From Salinicoccus sp. RF5 (GTDB lineage: Bacteria; Bacillota; Bacilli; Staphylococcales; Salinicoccaceae): a stretch of 64,000 nucleotides of DNA. The notes under the pieces were generated by a model. It was not told the DNA's origin. It searched no databases and saw only the letters and a program-made list of their open reading frames with translations. This document shows positions 43,860 to 52,908 of the stretch, in pieces (position 1 is the first letter of the stretch; every line of letters begins with the position of its first letter). A program made the translations under genes and the position numbers. Location: the NCBI RefSeq assembly GCF_020786625.1, contig NZ_JAJGRC010000003.1, positions 62,001 through 126,000 of the forward strand. Reading direction: 5' to 3'.

Positions 43860-43889
43860 AAGCGCACCAGCTTTTGACGTGGTGCGCTT
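43860..43889 (+). terminator. Hairpin after DUF3021
   Basis: AAGCGCACCA/TGGTGCGCTT stem with 10-base loop. No clear T-tract, so termination is probable rather than sure. Confidence 0.6.
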
Positions 43890-44064
43890 CATATGTAGCA
43901 AATAAATTTTTTCATTCGAATAACTAATGTTTTTTTGATCAAAGGATTCATTCCTTCCACCTTAATTATACATCATGTAAAAAGTGAATTACAGACTGCA
44001 CCTGCAATGGAAATCGGTATATACTATTGGCAGATTTAAAATACTATTGTTGGGAGTGTTGAAG

Positions 44065-44475
44065 ATGATGGAAAAAATGCTGGATGAGGGACCGTTCTTC
44101 CATGGTACAAAAGGTGAGCTGGCCCTCGGAGACATGCTGAGTCCGGGGTTTGAATCGAACTTCAGGCGCAGGGGGCTGAACCATGTCTATTTCACTGCCA
44201 CGCTGGATGCCGCCAAGTGGGGTGCAGAACTTGCACAGGGCGAGGGTACGGAAAGGATATATATCGTCGAACCGACCGGCCCGTATGAGAATGATCCCAA
44301 CCTTACGGACAAGCGCTTCCCCGGGAATCCCACCCGGTCCTACCGCTCGAAGTCGCCGCTTAAGGTTGTGGCGGAGCTGGGCCGTTGGGATCGGCACACG
44401 GATGAGGAGATCGACCGGATGCATGAAGGACTTGCGAAACTACGTGAAGCGGGGGAGGATATCATTGAAGACTGA
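44065..44475 (+). CDS. arr: Rifamycin ADP-ribosyltransferase Arr
   Basis: 136 aa, close to the usual Arr length. Family markers run the whole length: FFHGTKGELALGD, VYFTATLDAAKWGAELA, RIYIVEPTGPYENDPNLTD, KRFPGNPTRSYRS and the acidic C-terminal IIED. Arr transfers ADP-ribose from NAD+ to the C23 hydroxyl of rifamycins and inactivates them. Start ATG 44065 follows GGGAG at 8 bp. It stands alone, convergent with a TetR gene, with no transposon around it, so it looks like a resident chromosomal gene. Confidence 0.9.
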   Translation: MMEKMLDEGPFFHGTKGELALGDMLSPGFESNFRRRGLNHVYFTATLDAAKWGAELAQGEGTERIYIVEPTGPYENDPNLTDKRFPGNPTRSYRSKSPLKVVAELGRWDRHTDEEIDRMHEGLAKLREAGEDIIED

Positions 44476-44480
44476 TGGCA

Positions 44481-45110
44481 TCACCCTCTGAGGCGTGCCA
44501 TGTACATGTCATGCATGATCGTCAGCTGCTGCTTCGCATCAGGGGTGGTCTCGAGTTCGAGGATATCGTTCATCAATGCAAGCTTTCTCGCAAACAGGCC
44601 GAAATTGTTGATCATGGTCATGACCTCATCCGTCACGGATGCCTCTTGTGGCAGTGAACCGTCTGCCTGGCCTTCCTGTACGATATTTTTGACGATGACG
44701 GCGATCTCTTTACGGATTTCAAAATATTTGGCGGCAGCAGTCTCATAATCCTCGATGTCACTGATATTGGCGTCGAACCTGTCGATGAATTTTGCTTCAT
44801 CTATAGCGGCGGGTGTCTTCAGACGGTTATATTGATGAAAAATTGCCTCGATCTTTTTGAGGCCGGACAGTGTTTTCGTCTGTATATCATGGAAGAATCC
44901 GAGTTCTCGTAAGAGAAGCTGTTCCGCAACTGCGATGATGACAAGCTCCTTCTTCGGAAAGTACCTGAAGAGTGTGGCGACACCAATACCTGCCTTATCA
45001 GCAATGTGCTGCATCTGTACCGTCTCCCAGCTGTTTTTTATGAACAGCTGTTCTGCCGAGTCGATGATGGCTTGATACCGCTTCTCCCTGTTGCTCTGCT
45101 GTTTTGACAT
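44481..45110 (-). CDS. TetR/AcrR family repressor
   Basis: 209 aa. N-terminal helix-turn-helix AEQLFIKNSWETVQMQHIADKAG, then GVATLFRYFPKKELV (about residues 15-60). The C-terminal ligand domain is all helical. The start ATG 45110 follows CAGGAGGG; the longer frame to 45164 has none. It is divergent from an SDR gene, with a perfect palindrome at 45186-45212 between them, the likely operator. It probably controls that SDR gene in response to its substrate or product. Confidence 0.85.
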   Translation of the reverse strand: MSKQQSNREKRYQAIIDSAEQLFIKNSWETVQMQHIADKAGIGVATLFRYFPKKELVIIAVAEQLLLRELGFFHDIQTKTLSGLKKIEAIFHQYNRLKTPAAIDEAKFIDRFDANISDIEDYETAAAKYFEIRKEIAVIVKNIVQEGQADGSLPQEASVTDEVMTMINNFGLFARKLALMNDILELETTPDAKQQLTIMHDMYMARLRG

Positions 45111-45185
45111 GACATTCCCTCCTGTATTGTAACTATTATAATACATGTGCAATTGATAGCCCATCCCTGAAGAAAGTAGTATAAT

Positions 45186-45212
45186 AAAAATGATAGTTGA
45201 ACTATCATTTTT
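45186..45212. promoter_or_regulatory. 27-bp perfect palindromic operator
   Basis: AAAAATGATAGTT-G-AACTATCATTTTT has two perfect 13-bp arms. It lies 15 bp before the SDR start and immediately after a TATAAT (45180-45185), so a bound repressor would cover the transcription start. TetR gene starts 76 bp to the left. Confidence 0.75.
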
Positions 45213-45226
45213 AGAGGAGGGTTATC

Positions 45227-45961
45227 ATGAGAGGATTATCAGAGAAAGTCGCCATCATTACAGGTGGTGCACGGGGTATGGGGGAATCCCACGTCCGCAG
45301 ATTCATCGAAGAGGGTGCAAAAGTGGTGTTTACGGACATCAACAAATCCGCCGGGGAGGCACTTGCGGAAGAACTTGGCGGAAATGCGGTATTCGTCGAG
45401 CACGATGTGACGGACGCAGACGGCTGGAAGGCGGTCGTCGATCAGGCCGAGTCTGCTTTCGGACCGGTCAATGTACTGGTCAACAACGCCGGCATCAGCA
45501 TGAGCAAGACGATTTTCGAAATGACGGAAGAGGAATACAGGAAGATCATCGACATCAACCAGGTCTCCGTCTTCCTTGGAATAAAGGCTGTCCTGCCATC
45601 CATGCAGAAGGCAGAGGGCGGATCCATCGTGAACATCTCGTCCATGAATGGCATCGTCGGTGGTGCACCGGGCTATACCGACTCAAAATTCGCAGTCAGG
45701 GGACTGACGAAAGCCGCAGCCATCCAGCTTGGAGGACTCGGGATCCGGGTCAATTCCGTGCATCCCGGTGTCATCGAAACACCGATGGTGTCAGAAGGCG
45801 ATGCCGTCGAACAGATCCGGGAATTCGCCAAGCAGATTCCAATGAAGCGTACAGCGCAGTCGGAAGAAGTGACGAACATGGTCGCATTCCTGGCCAGTGA
45901 TGAAGCCAGCTATTCCACCGGTTCCGAGTTCGTCATCGATGGCGGTCTCACTGCAATGTAG
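45227..45961 (+). CDS. SDR family oxidoreductase under TetR control
   Basis: 244 aa, classical SDR. NAD(P) motif TGGARGMG (residues 12-19), NNAG, Ser in ISSMNG, and catalytic YTDSK. The acidic residue in FTDINKSAG at the end of beta-2 favours NAD. C-terminal DGGLTAM is the normal family end. The palindrome just upstream suggests repression by the divergent TetR. GAGGAGG is placed 6 bp before the ATG. Substrate unknown. Confidence 0.85.
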   Translation: MRGLSEKVAIITGGARGMGESHVRRFIEEGAKVVFTDINKSAGEALAEELGGNAVFVEHDVTDADGWKAVVDQAESAFGPVNVLVNNAGISMSKTIFEMTEEEYRKIIDINQVSVFLGIKAVLPSMQKAEGGSIVNISSMNGIVGGAPGYTDSKFAVRGLTKAAAIQLGGLGIRVNSVHPGVIETPMVSEGDAVEQIREFAKQIPMKRTAQSEEVTNMVAFLASDEASYSTGSEFVIDGGLTAM

Positions 45962-45964
45962 AAA

Positions 45965-46000
45965 AGAAGCATCTGTCCTCAACTGGACAGATGCTTCTTT
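45965..46000. terminator. Bidirectional terminator between two SDR genes
   Basis: 14-bp perfect stem AGAAGCATCTGTCC/GGACAGATGCTTCT, loop of six, then TTT. Confidence 0.85.
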
Positions 46001-46023
46001 ATTGGTATGAGAGGACTTGAAGC

Positions 46024-46788
46024 CTACATTGAAGTATAGCCGCCATCTACATTCAGGACCGTTCCCGTCACATAGGAGGAGAGGTCGGAGGCGAGCCAGA
46101 GGTTGGCTTCTGCGACTTCGTCGGCCTGGGCGAAACGGCCGAGCATGCTCAGCTGCTTCGCATATTCATCCGGGTCAAAACCGAACTGGTCGAGTGCCCC
46201 ACGCAGCATTGGTGTATCGATTGCACCCGGTGCCACACTGTTGATGCGGATGCCTTTTGGAGAGTAGTCCATGGCCGCCTGCTTGGTCAGACCGATGACG
46301 CCATGCTTTGCTGCTACATATGCTGGGTTTGTCGGCTGTGGACGTATGCCACTGACGGAAGATGTATTGATGATGGACCCTTGTGTGCCATCCTTTTCCA
46401 TCTGTGCAAGCTCGTACTTCAGGCAGAGGGCCACACCATTCAAATCGACGGACATCAGTTTTTCATAGTAGTTGAAGTCCATGTCTGCGATCGGCTTATC
46501 ATCCGGCGTGATGGCCGCGTTGTTGATGGCGACGTCAAGGCTGCCATACGTGTCAACGGCTTTCTGGACCATCTCCTTGACGGATGCTTCTTCAGCGACG
46601 TTCACTTTAACGAAGGTGGCTTCACCGCCATCTGCCTTGATTTCCTCAACGGTTTTTTGGCCTTCTTCCTCATTCATGTCGGCCACGATGACATTGGCGC
46701 CAGCCTTGGCAAATTTCAATGCTGTTGCCTTGCCCATGCCCATTGCGGCACCAGTGACGATTGCTGTCTTATTTTCCAAAGATATCAT
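46024..46788 (-). CDS. SDR family oxidoreductase (second)
   Basis: 254 aa. TGAAMGMG, NNAA in place of NNAG, NTSSVSG, YVAAK and DGGYTSM. Asp in VADMNEEEG favours NAD. It is convergent with the first SDR gene and shares a terminator. GGAGGAAT stands before ATG 46788; the frame extending to 46974 has no ribosome site. The substrate-loop segment MLRGALDQFGFDPDEYAKQL resembles glucose- or cyclohexanol-dehydrogenase-type SDRs. Function not determinable further. Confidence 0.85.
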   Translation of the reverse strand: MISLENKTAIVTGAAMGMGKATALKFAKAGANVIVADMNEEEGQKTVEEIKADGGEATFVKVNVAEEASVKEMVQKAVDTYGSLDVAINNAAITPDDKPIADMDFNYYEKLMSVDLNGVALCLKYELAQMEKDGTQGSIINTSSVSGIRPQPTNPAYVAAKHGVIGLTKQAAMDYSPKGIRINSVAPGAIDTPMLRGALDQFGFDPDEYAKQLSMLGRFAQADEVAEANLWLASDLSSYVTGTVLNVDGGYTSM

Positions 46789-46979
46789 TGTTGTATTCCT
46801 CCTGACACATTTTGATTGCACTTCCATTATACCGCGCTTCGGCGTCCGTATGGCGCCATTTGCCTTCTGTAGTGTGACAATATTCTGAAACTTATCTTCG
46901 GCACATGGTCTGAAGCATACAAGGCCCATGGGACGGGTACAGCACAAAGTAGAGCAATATATAAGGAGGCGCACATCTC

Positions 46980-47162
46980 ATGGTCATCAGACTGATATTC
47001 AGTGCCATCGTTCTGCTGCTGTTCACGGCTCTGTTCATGAAGAAACTGAGCAGGGAATCAAAAGAGCAGGGCAGGGTGTCGAAGTGGAGCATCTTCTTCC
47101 TCGTGCTGGCAGCGGTGCTGTGGATTGCCCTGATTCTTACAATATTCGGCATGGCGATGTAG
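46980..47162 (+). CDS. Small two-TM membrane protein
   Basis: 60 aa. TM1 residues 4-20 and TM2 about 38-58, joined by a basic loop (KKLSRESKEQGRVSK). A strong AAGGAGG site 9 bp upstream supports translation. No family recognised. It lies between the SDR gene and the M20 peptidase gene and has no evident operon partner. Confidence 0.6.
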   Translation: MVIRLIFSAIVLLLFTALFMKKLSRESKEQGRVSKWSIFFLVLAAVLWIALILTIFGMAM

Positions 47163-47286
47163 AATGGAGGGGAGCCGTATTTTCCTGGCCAGAATTTCTA
47201 TAATCTGGGGGAAATGACTGCTCCCTTTAATTTTGCCGGTACAGGTTGTCATGAAGGATACATATCACAGACGAGGGGGAGAATGA

Positions 47287-48636
47287 ATGGATTTCAGAAG
47301 GGTGATTGAAGCAAATAGGGAAAGCTACATGGATGAACTGTTCGAAGTGCTGAATCAGAAGAGCATCAGTGCACAAAACGATGGCATCAGGGAGTGCCCT
47401 GAATTGATGATGGAAAAGCTGAAGGGTGCCGGCATCGGACATGTGGAACTGATGGAGACGGAGATACACCCCGTCGTCTATGGGGAGTACCATGTGTCAG
47501 ATGATGCACCGACGATACTGATCTATGGGCACTATGACGTCCAACCGCCGGACCCGATTGGAGAATGGGAAAGCCCGCCCTTTGAGCCGACAATCCGTGA
47601 CGGCAGGATATATGCGCGCGGTGCCGGGGACAACAAGGGCCAGATCATGGCACAGATCATGGCCATCCGGACCTATCTTGAAGCGGAAGGCGAAATGCCG
47701 GTGAATGTAAAGTTCCTCATTGAAGGCGAAGAGGAGATCGGCAGTGTGAACCTTGATTCATTCGTGGCCCAGAACAGGGAGAAGCTTGAAGCGGATCTCG
47801 TCTATACTTCCGATGGTCCGATGCTGCCGGAGGGCCATCCCTATGTACTCCTCGGCGTGCGGGGGATGCTGTATGTGGAGCTCGCATTACGTGAAGCGGA
47901 CTTCGACAACCATTCTGGGAATAAAGGGAACATCGTGCCGAACCCGGCATGGAAACTGATGGATCTCCTCCATACCATGCGTAGCGCGGACGGACAGGTG
48001 CTGATTGAAGGATTCCACGACACCGTGAAGGCACCGACGGAACGCGAGATGGAATTGATTGAAAAGCTCCCATTCGACTTGGAAGAAGTGCGGCGGAACG
48101 TTGGACACGCTGGCATCGAAATGACAAAGGCGGAGTACTATAGGAAGCTGTGCTTCGAGCCGACCTTCAACATCTCGGGCTTCACCAGCGGCTATGGCGG
48201 GGAAGGGGCGAAGACGATCATCCCTAAGGATGCCAAGGTGAAGATTGATATGCGGCTTGTCATGGATCAGGATTCGGATGTCATTTTCGAACTGGTCCGG
48301 GACCATGTCGCGAAACATGCGTCGGATGTCTCGGTGAAGAAGCTTGGACAGATGTCACCTTCCAGATCATCCGTAGACCTTCCATTCATCGAACCGATAC
48401 GGAAGGCTGCCGAAGCGTCATTCGGGAAGGAGGCCTTCATCTAGCCGAGCATGGGCGGCAGCCTGCCGGATGCCGTATGGACGAAGGTGCTCGGAACCCC
48501 GTCGGTCGTCGTCCCATATGCGAATGTCGACGAGGCGAACCATTCACCGAATGAGAATCTTGTGGTCGAGCATTTCTACAGCGGGATTGAGACGACATGC
48601 CGGGTGATTGCTGAAATGAAGAACATCAAACTATAA
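47287..48636 (+). pseudogene. M20 family dipeptidase gene with an in-frame amber codon
   Basis: Frame starting at ATG 47287 encodes an M20 metallopeptidase: metal residues in YGHYDVQPPD, GAGDNKGQ, IEGEEEIGS and YTSDGP, and a dimerisation domain around residues 200-310. At 48442-48444 (codon 386) a TAG occurs. The same frame continues with PSMGGSLPDAVWTKVLG and VDEANHSPNENL, which holds the last metal-binding His, to 48636. The total of 449 codons is normal for the family. The 385-aa product lacks the last metal ligand and should be inactive unless the stop is read through. Confidence 0.8.
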
Positions 48637-48638
48637 GT

Positions 48639-48668
48639 AAAGGGCGCTGGAGATTTCCAACGCCCTTT
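48639..48668. terminator. Hairpin between M20 and patatin genes
   Basis: AAAGGGCG-TGGA and TCCA-CGCCCTTT pair with one bulge; convergent genes on both sides. Confidence 0.7.
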
Positions 48669-48679
48669 GTTCATTAAAT

Positions 48680-49552
48680 TCAATTTGTCATCGGCTGCCC
48701 GGCCGGATGTTCGAGAAATGCCTGCAGCGCTTCGAACTGTACCTTCGCGTCATTCCAGCCGAGTTCATATAGGGCTTCGAGCTTTTCCCTGCTGCGCTCG
48801 GTCCGGCCGACCTTGAGGCTCCTGCTCGGGCTGATGACGAATGCATTGCCGTCGCGTTCACGTTTGGAGACGTCATAGAGGGTTTCATTGTAGTGTCTGT
48901 ATCGGACGCCGAGCTTTTCGTTGATGATGGGATGGTCCCTGTATTTGATGATCTTCGTCATCCGGCTCGGTTTCTTGAAGTAGCCTCGGGGCTTTGTGAG
49001 GATGACGACATTTTTCGGGAAGCCGTCCGATTCCGCTTTCCTGATCGGAATCGGGTCGGAGATGCCTCCATCGAGCAATTTCCGGCCACGGTAGTGGACA
49101 CTCGAAGCCACGAATGGAAGCGAACTTGAAGCCCTGAGCAGTGTCGGAAGCGACTCTGCATCATAGTCCTGCTTCCTATAGTAGGCCGGTTCGCCGGTCT
49201 CACAGTCCGTCGTGACGATGACGAACTCTTCTGGATTTCCGAGCAGCGTCCCGGTATCGAATGGAACGAGGGTGTTCGGAATCTCATCGAAGATGAAATC
49301 CATGCCGAAGAGCTCGCGTCTCTGGAGATAGTTGGAGAGGGAGATGTAGCGCTTGTCATCGATATAGTCCAAGTTGACGCGTCTGTTGCGTCCACGCTGC
49401 CTGGCCAGGTAGGATGCACCCATGCAGGCACCTGCAGATACACCTATGACATATGGGAAGTAGAGCTCACGGCTCATGAAGTATTCCAGCACACCGGCGG
49501 TATAGAGGCCCCGCATGCCGCCGCCTTCAAGCACCAGTCCTGTGTCTGTCAT
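48680..49552 (-). CDS. Patatin-like phospholipase family protein
   Basis: 290 aa. Oxyanion hole GGGMRG (residues 10-15), nucleophile Ser in GVSAGAC (about 41), and catalytic Asp in LLDGGISDP (about 165). It is the compact bacterial form, acting as a lipid acyl hydrolase at the membrane face. No signal peptide. It converges with the M20 gene. Substrate unknown. Confidence 0.85.
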   Translation of the reverse strand: MTDTGLVLEGGGMRGLYTAGVLEYFMSRELYFPYVIGVSAGACMGASYLARQRGRNRRVNLDYIDDKRYISLSNYLQRRELFGMDFIFDEIPNTLVPFDTGTLLGNPEEFVIVTTDCETGEPAYYRKQDYDAESLPTLLRASSSLPFVASSVHYRGRKLLDGGISDPIPIRKAESDGFPKNVVILTKPRGYFKKPSRMTKIIKYRDHPIINEKLGVRYRHYNETLYDVSKRERDGNAFVISPSRSLKVGRTERSREKLEALYELGWNDAKVQFEALQAFLEHPAGQPMTN

Positions 49553-49697
49553 AATTTACACCTTCAGTCCTTTTAAATGTAGATATCATATAATAATTCA
49601 ATTCTAGCAGAATTCGGGTCTACGTGTAAGGCGGACGGACTGTGGGAAAACCTTCATATGTTAGAATTTGTCTAAGGGATTTTAGGAGGGGAAAAGC

Positions 49698-49943
49698 ATG
49701 CCGGAATTGAATAAGACTTCTTTGCTTCTTGGACTGGTATGGGTGGTCCTGTCATTCATCGCTGTGAGGACTCTCCTCATGGAATGGCTCCAGACGATGC
49801 CGGTGGTCACCATCGCAATAATCATTATAGGTCCTGCGATGCTGATCAAGGCTTTGTTTGAGAATATACTCAAATATGACTTCTTCAACAAGGACTACAA
49901 GAAGGGGAAGAAGCGGAAGGACAACCGGGGAAAAGACGAATGA
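49698..49943 (+). CDS. Small membrane protein with basic tail
   Basis: 81 aa. Two TM segments at residues 7-26 and 36-56, then a strongly basic C-terminus (KKGKKRKDNRGKDE). AGGAGGGG before the ATG supports translation. No family recognised. Divergent from the patatin gene. Confidence 0.6.
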   Translation: MPELNKTSLLLGLVWVVLSFIAVRTLLMEWLQTMPVVTIAIIIIGPAMLIKALFENILKYDFFNKDYKKGKKRKDNRGKDE

Positions 49944-49950
49944 ATATTAA

Positions 49951-49981
49951 GAACGCCGCATCCCGTCCGGATGCGGCGTTC
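49951..49981. terminator. Bidirectional terminator
   Basis: GAACGCCGCATCC/GGATGCGGCGTTC, perfect 13-bp stem with a 5-base loop between convergent genes. Confidence 0.85.
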
Positions 49982-49997
49982 ATCGTATCATGAAAAT

Positions 49998-50765
49998 CTA
50001 GAAGCCTGCCGTCCAGCCGCCATCGACTGTAAGCACGGTGCCGTTTACGAAACTTGAAGCCTCTGAGCCCAGGAAAAGCGCTGCTTCAGCAACCTCTTCA
50101 GGCTGGCCGGTACGTGGTGACAGACCGTGCGTCATGCCCGCACGCTGCATGCCGAAGTCGCTGACGTCCTTCATGCTGGAACCGATATTGGTTTCGATTG
50201 CGCCCGGTGCAATGCCGTTGACCCGGATGCCGTTCTTCGCGTACATGAATCCTGTGTTCTTCGTGAGTGCGACGACTGCGTGCTTGGAAGCACCATAGGC
50301 GACTCCGGCATGTGCGCCATTCAGTCCGCCGGTGGAGATGGTGTTGACGATGACGCCTTCCTTCTCGTTCTCCATCCAGTAGTTCACCGCCTTGCGCATT
50401 GCACGCATGACACCCTTCGTATTGACATCGAAGATCTGGTCCCACTTCTCGTCGGTGATTTCACCGACCGGCTCGAAGCCGTCCATGATGCCTGCATTGT
50501 TGACGAGGATATCCAGCACTCCATATTCACTGATTGCCGTATCGATCATCTTCTCCACCTGATCCTTGTCCGACACATTGACGCTGACCGCTTTCGCAGT
50601 ACCCCCTTCATCAATGATTTCGGCCGTGACCGCTTCTGCACCCTCCATATTGAAGTCGGCGACGATCACCTTTGCGCCTTCCTTTGCATAGAGCTTTGCA
50701 ATCGACCTGCCCATGCCTGATGCTGCACCTGTAACAACCGCCACTTTACCATCCAGTTTAGTCAT
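49998..50765 (-). CDS. SDR family oxidoreductase (third)
   Basis: 255 aa. TGAASGMG, NNAG, NTISTGG and catalytic YGASK; C-terminus DGGWTAGF. Asp in VADFNMEGA points to NAD. AAGGGAGAG precedes the ATG. It is convergent with the small membrane protein and divergent from the SigB-type stress gene. Its upstream region (50766-50870) probably carries its own promoter. Confidence 0.85.
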   Translation of the reverse strand: MTKLDGKVAVVTGAASGMGRSIAKLYAKEGAKVIVADFNMEGAEAVTAEIIDEGGTAKAVSVNVSDKDQVEKMIDTAISEYGVLDILVNNAGIMDGFEPVGEITDEKWDQIFDVNTKGVMRAMRKAVNYWMENEKEGVIVNTISTGGLNGAHAGVAYGASKHAVVALTKNTGFMYAKNGIRVNGIAPGAIETNIGSSMKDVSDFGMQRAGMTHGLSPRTGQPEEVAEAALFLGSEASSFVNGTVLTVDGGWTAGF

Positions 50766-50873
50766 TCATATCTCTCCCTTAATTGATTATGATACATACT
50801 TCCATTTTATTCCTTATTATGTATTAAGCAAGCAATTGCACCTGCCGACACAAACTTTTCATAAGTGGTCGAT

Positions 50874-50898
50874 GTTTAATAAATTGGTGCACGGGTAT
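50874..50898 (+). promoter_or_regulatory. SigB promoter for the YflT/DUF2382 gene
   Basis: GTTTAA, 13 bp, GGGTAT is a perfect match to the SigB consensus, 98 bp before the ATG. It fits the general stress nature of the gene. Confidence 0.75.
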
Positions 50899-50995
50899 CC
50901 AAAGGTTGACCGTGATTTGAAGCATGTTGGTAGCATGGTCAATCAATTGAAACGGTAACCACTAAATAAAACAAATGAACTACGGAGGGATTATT

Positions 50996-51910
50996 ATGCG
51001 TAAGATCGAAACATTCAATACTGAACAGGAAGCAGTCAGCAGAATCGATCAGCTTAAGACCGAAGGCGTAGACGAAAATCAAATTACAATCGTATCCAAT
51101 CGTGACCTTGAAGCCGGTGGCGCATTTGGCGATTATTCCGGTGTAAACGTCAAGAGTTCCGAAGGCAGTGCATGGGATAAAGTCGTGTCATTCTTCACAG
51201 GTGACGCACCTGAGGAACAGGCAGTCAACAACATGAACCTGACAGCTGCAGAAGAGCAGGAGTACAGGGAAGCACTTGATGCAGACAAGATTCTCCTTTA
51301 TGTTGACGGCACAGCCACTGTCGAAGGACAGGGCACAGGCGTTGCAGGTGGACCGGCAGCAGGTGCTGCAGGTGCACGTGCAGACCGTGACTTAGATGAC
51401 AGGGATCTCAACGACAGAGACCGTGCCGATAGGAATGTTACTACAGACGAAGAGTCACTCAAGCTCCATGAAGAGCGGCTGAACGTCGACAAGGAGAACG
51501 TCAAGACCGGCGAAGTCAACATCGACAAGCATACTGAAACAGAGCGTCAGGAATTCGATGTTCCGGTAGAGCGTGAAGAAGTTACAGTAGAGCGGCGTCC
51601 TGTAGATGGCGACCGTCCAGTCCGTGATGGCGAAATCGGTGATGACAATGATTCCATCAGGGTACCGGTCAATGAAGAACGCGTCAATGTAAATAAAGAA
51701 GACGTCGTTTCTGAAGAAGTCGTCGTCAAGAAGGATAAAGTCAGAGATACTGAACATGTCTCCGAAGATGTCCGTCGTGAAGATGTCGATATCGATGAGA
51801 ATACGACCGGCCGTACCAGAGATGGTGTCGGCAGGGACGGTCTCAGAGATGACGATGAAACATTGAGGGACAGCCTGAGGGATGACGCGAGAAGAGACGA
51901 TAAACTATAA
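50996..51910 (+). CDS. General stress protein, YflT domain + DUF2382
   Basis: 304 aa. Residues 1-105 form the general stress protein 17M/YflT-like domain (RKIETFNTEQEAVSRIDQL, then ITIVSNRD). A low-complexity Asp/Arg linker follows (DRDLDDRDLNDRDRADR). Residues 145-260 form DUF2382 with repeated strands LHEERLNVDKENVKTGEV, VPVEREEVTVERRPV and VPVNEERVNVNKEDVV. The acidic tail repeats RDD and RDS. Strong SigB promoter upstream; GGAGGGA 6 bp before ATG. The role in salt or stress is inferred. Confidence 0.85.
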   Translation: MRKIETFNTEQEAVSRIDQLKTEGVDENQITIVSNRDLEAGGAFGDYSGVNVKSSEGSAWDKVVSFFTGDAPEEQAVNNMNLTAAEEQEYREALDADKILLYVDGTATVEGQGTGVAGGPAAGAAGARADRDLDDRDLNDRDRADRNVTTDEESLKLHEERLNVDKENVKTGEVNIDKHTETERQEFDVPVEREEVTVERRPVDGDRPVRDGEIGDDNDSIRVPVNEERVNVNKEDVVSEEVVVKKDKVRDTEHVSEDVRREDVDIDENTTGRTRDGVGRDGLRDDDETLRDSLRDDARRDDKL

Positions 51911-51928
51911 TAGTGCATTCCACATTTA

Positions 51929-51962
51929 ATGCCGACCCGGATTTCCGGGCCGGCATTTTTTT
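51929..51962 (+). terminator. Terminator of the stress gene
   Basis: ATGCCG-CCCGG and CCGGG-CCGGCAT stem with ATTT loop and a run of seven T. Confidence 0.85.
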
Positions 51963-52716
51963 AACTGTATATGGCGATGATTTCAATTTCCATACCAGCT
52001 GACCGCATCTCGATGGGTGACAGGATTCCGGAGTCGGGAAGCCTCTTTTCAACTGCTTTTATTGTGCCGGCATTGAGTGTGACGAAATCCTTCAGAGGGT
52101 CGAACAGGGTGAAGTGCGTCTCATGGGTCCTTCTGACCTTGGCCAGGACGATGTTATCCTCCGTCAGCTCCTCCAGTTCATTCTCCTCAATCAGCAGGCA
52201 GTCCTTATGAAGTTTGCTGAAGATGACCATGCCCATGTCATCATTGTAGACGGGCAGTCTGATCTTATCGAAGTCGAACACCATGTTGAACAGTTCGATA
52301 TCATCCGATGTCCTTCCCATGAATCCGGCCTGCTCCAACTCCGCCTTCATCCGTTTCGTCATTTCATACATATCGAATGATTCATGTATCTTGAGGGGGA
52401 GGGTGGCCCGGAAGATCATCCGTCGACTTAGATCTTCGATCTGATGGAAGGATGGATCCGTCTCGAAATCGACGAAGAAGTCATTATCCACAAGGCTGTG
52501 TTCAAGGTTGATGAGCTTTGATGCCGGGTTATTGATGACTTCCCCCTTTATTACGGAGGATTTTCCTAAGCCCACATGTGTATCATTGAATCCCAGCTGG
52601 GCCCCTTTGTCGGTCTGGGATTCGATTTCATTGAACTGTACCGCCCGGCCGGCATTGGCGAATGTATAGTAGGTGTCATATAGGTTTTCGTTAAAATATA
52701 TCAGGTTATAGAACAT
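51961..52716 (-). CDS. Hypothetical cytosolic protein under SOS-type control
   Basis: 251 aa, no TM. It starts MFYNLIYFNENLYDTYYTFA and contains a central FVDFETDPSFHQIEDLS and VFDFDKIRLPVYNDDMGMV; acidic, mixed alpha/beta. The N-terminal 'FIYFNE' pattern recalls DUF6414 proteins, tentatively. ATG 52716 follows TTGGAGG. The LexA box (52828-52841) lies between the -10 (TATAAT on the minus strand at 52819-52824) and a TTTAAT -35 element of its promoter. It is thus probably induced by DNA damage together with the divergent repair gene. Confidence 0.6.
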   Translation of the reverse strand: MFYNLIYFNENLYDTYYTFANAGRAVQFNEIESQTDKGAQLGFNDTHVGLGKSSVIKGEVINNPASKLINLEHSLVDNDFFVDFETDPSFHQIEDLSRRMIFRATLPLKIHESFDMYEMTKRMKAELEQAGFMGRTSDDIELFNMVFDFDKIRLPVYNDDMGMVIFSKLHKDCLLIEENELEELTEDNIVLAKVRRTHETHFTLFDPLKDFVTLNAGTIKAVEKRLPDSGILSPIEMRSAGMEIEIIAIYS

Positions 52717-52827
52717 GTCCCAACCTCCAATGGTGTGGGGTGCGTGGATATGATGACAGTCTGTTCTGCCGATCATCACTGCACCCCGATATTTTCAATG
52801 TCACCCGAACGTAAATCCATTATAACA

Positions 52828-52841
52828 CGAACGTATGTTCG
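52828..52841. promoter_or_regulatory. LexA (SOS) box between divergent genes
   Basis: CGAACGTATGTTCG is a perfect CGAAC-N4-GTTCG, the Gram-positive LexA/DinR recognition site. It overlaps the spacer of the minus-strand promoter and lies about 33 bp before an extended -10 (TGGTATAAT) of the plus-strand gene. Confidence 0.75.
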
Positions 52842-52908
52842 ATTAAATGATAACATCGGATATTGAAGGGTGGTATAATGGGTGCATATCATGAAGGGAG
52901 TGCTGCAC

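Noticed and set aside
34243-48636. TAG recoded as an amino acid, because both Doc and M20 frames contain in-frame TAG
   Set aside because: Many intact genes here end naturally in TAG (for example tcyP, khtU, the P1B ATPase and the LytTR gene) with terminators just after, so TAG is an ordinary stop; no pyrrolysine genes were seen.
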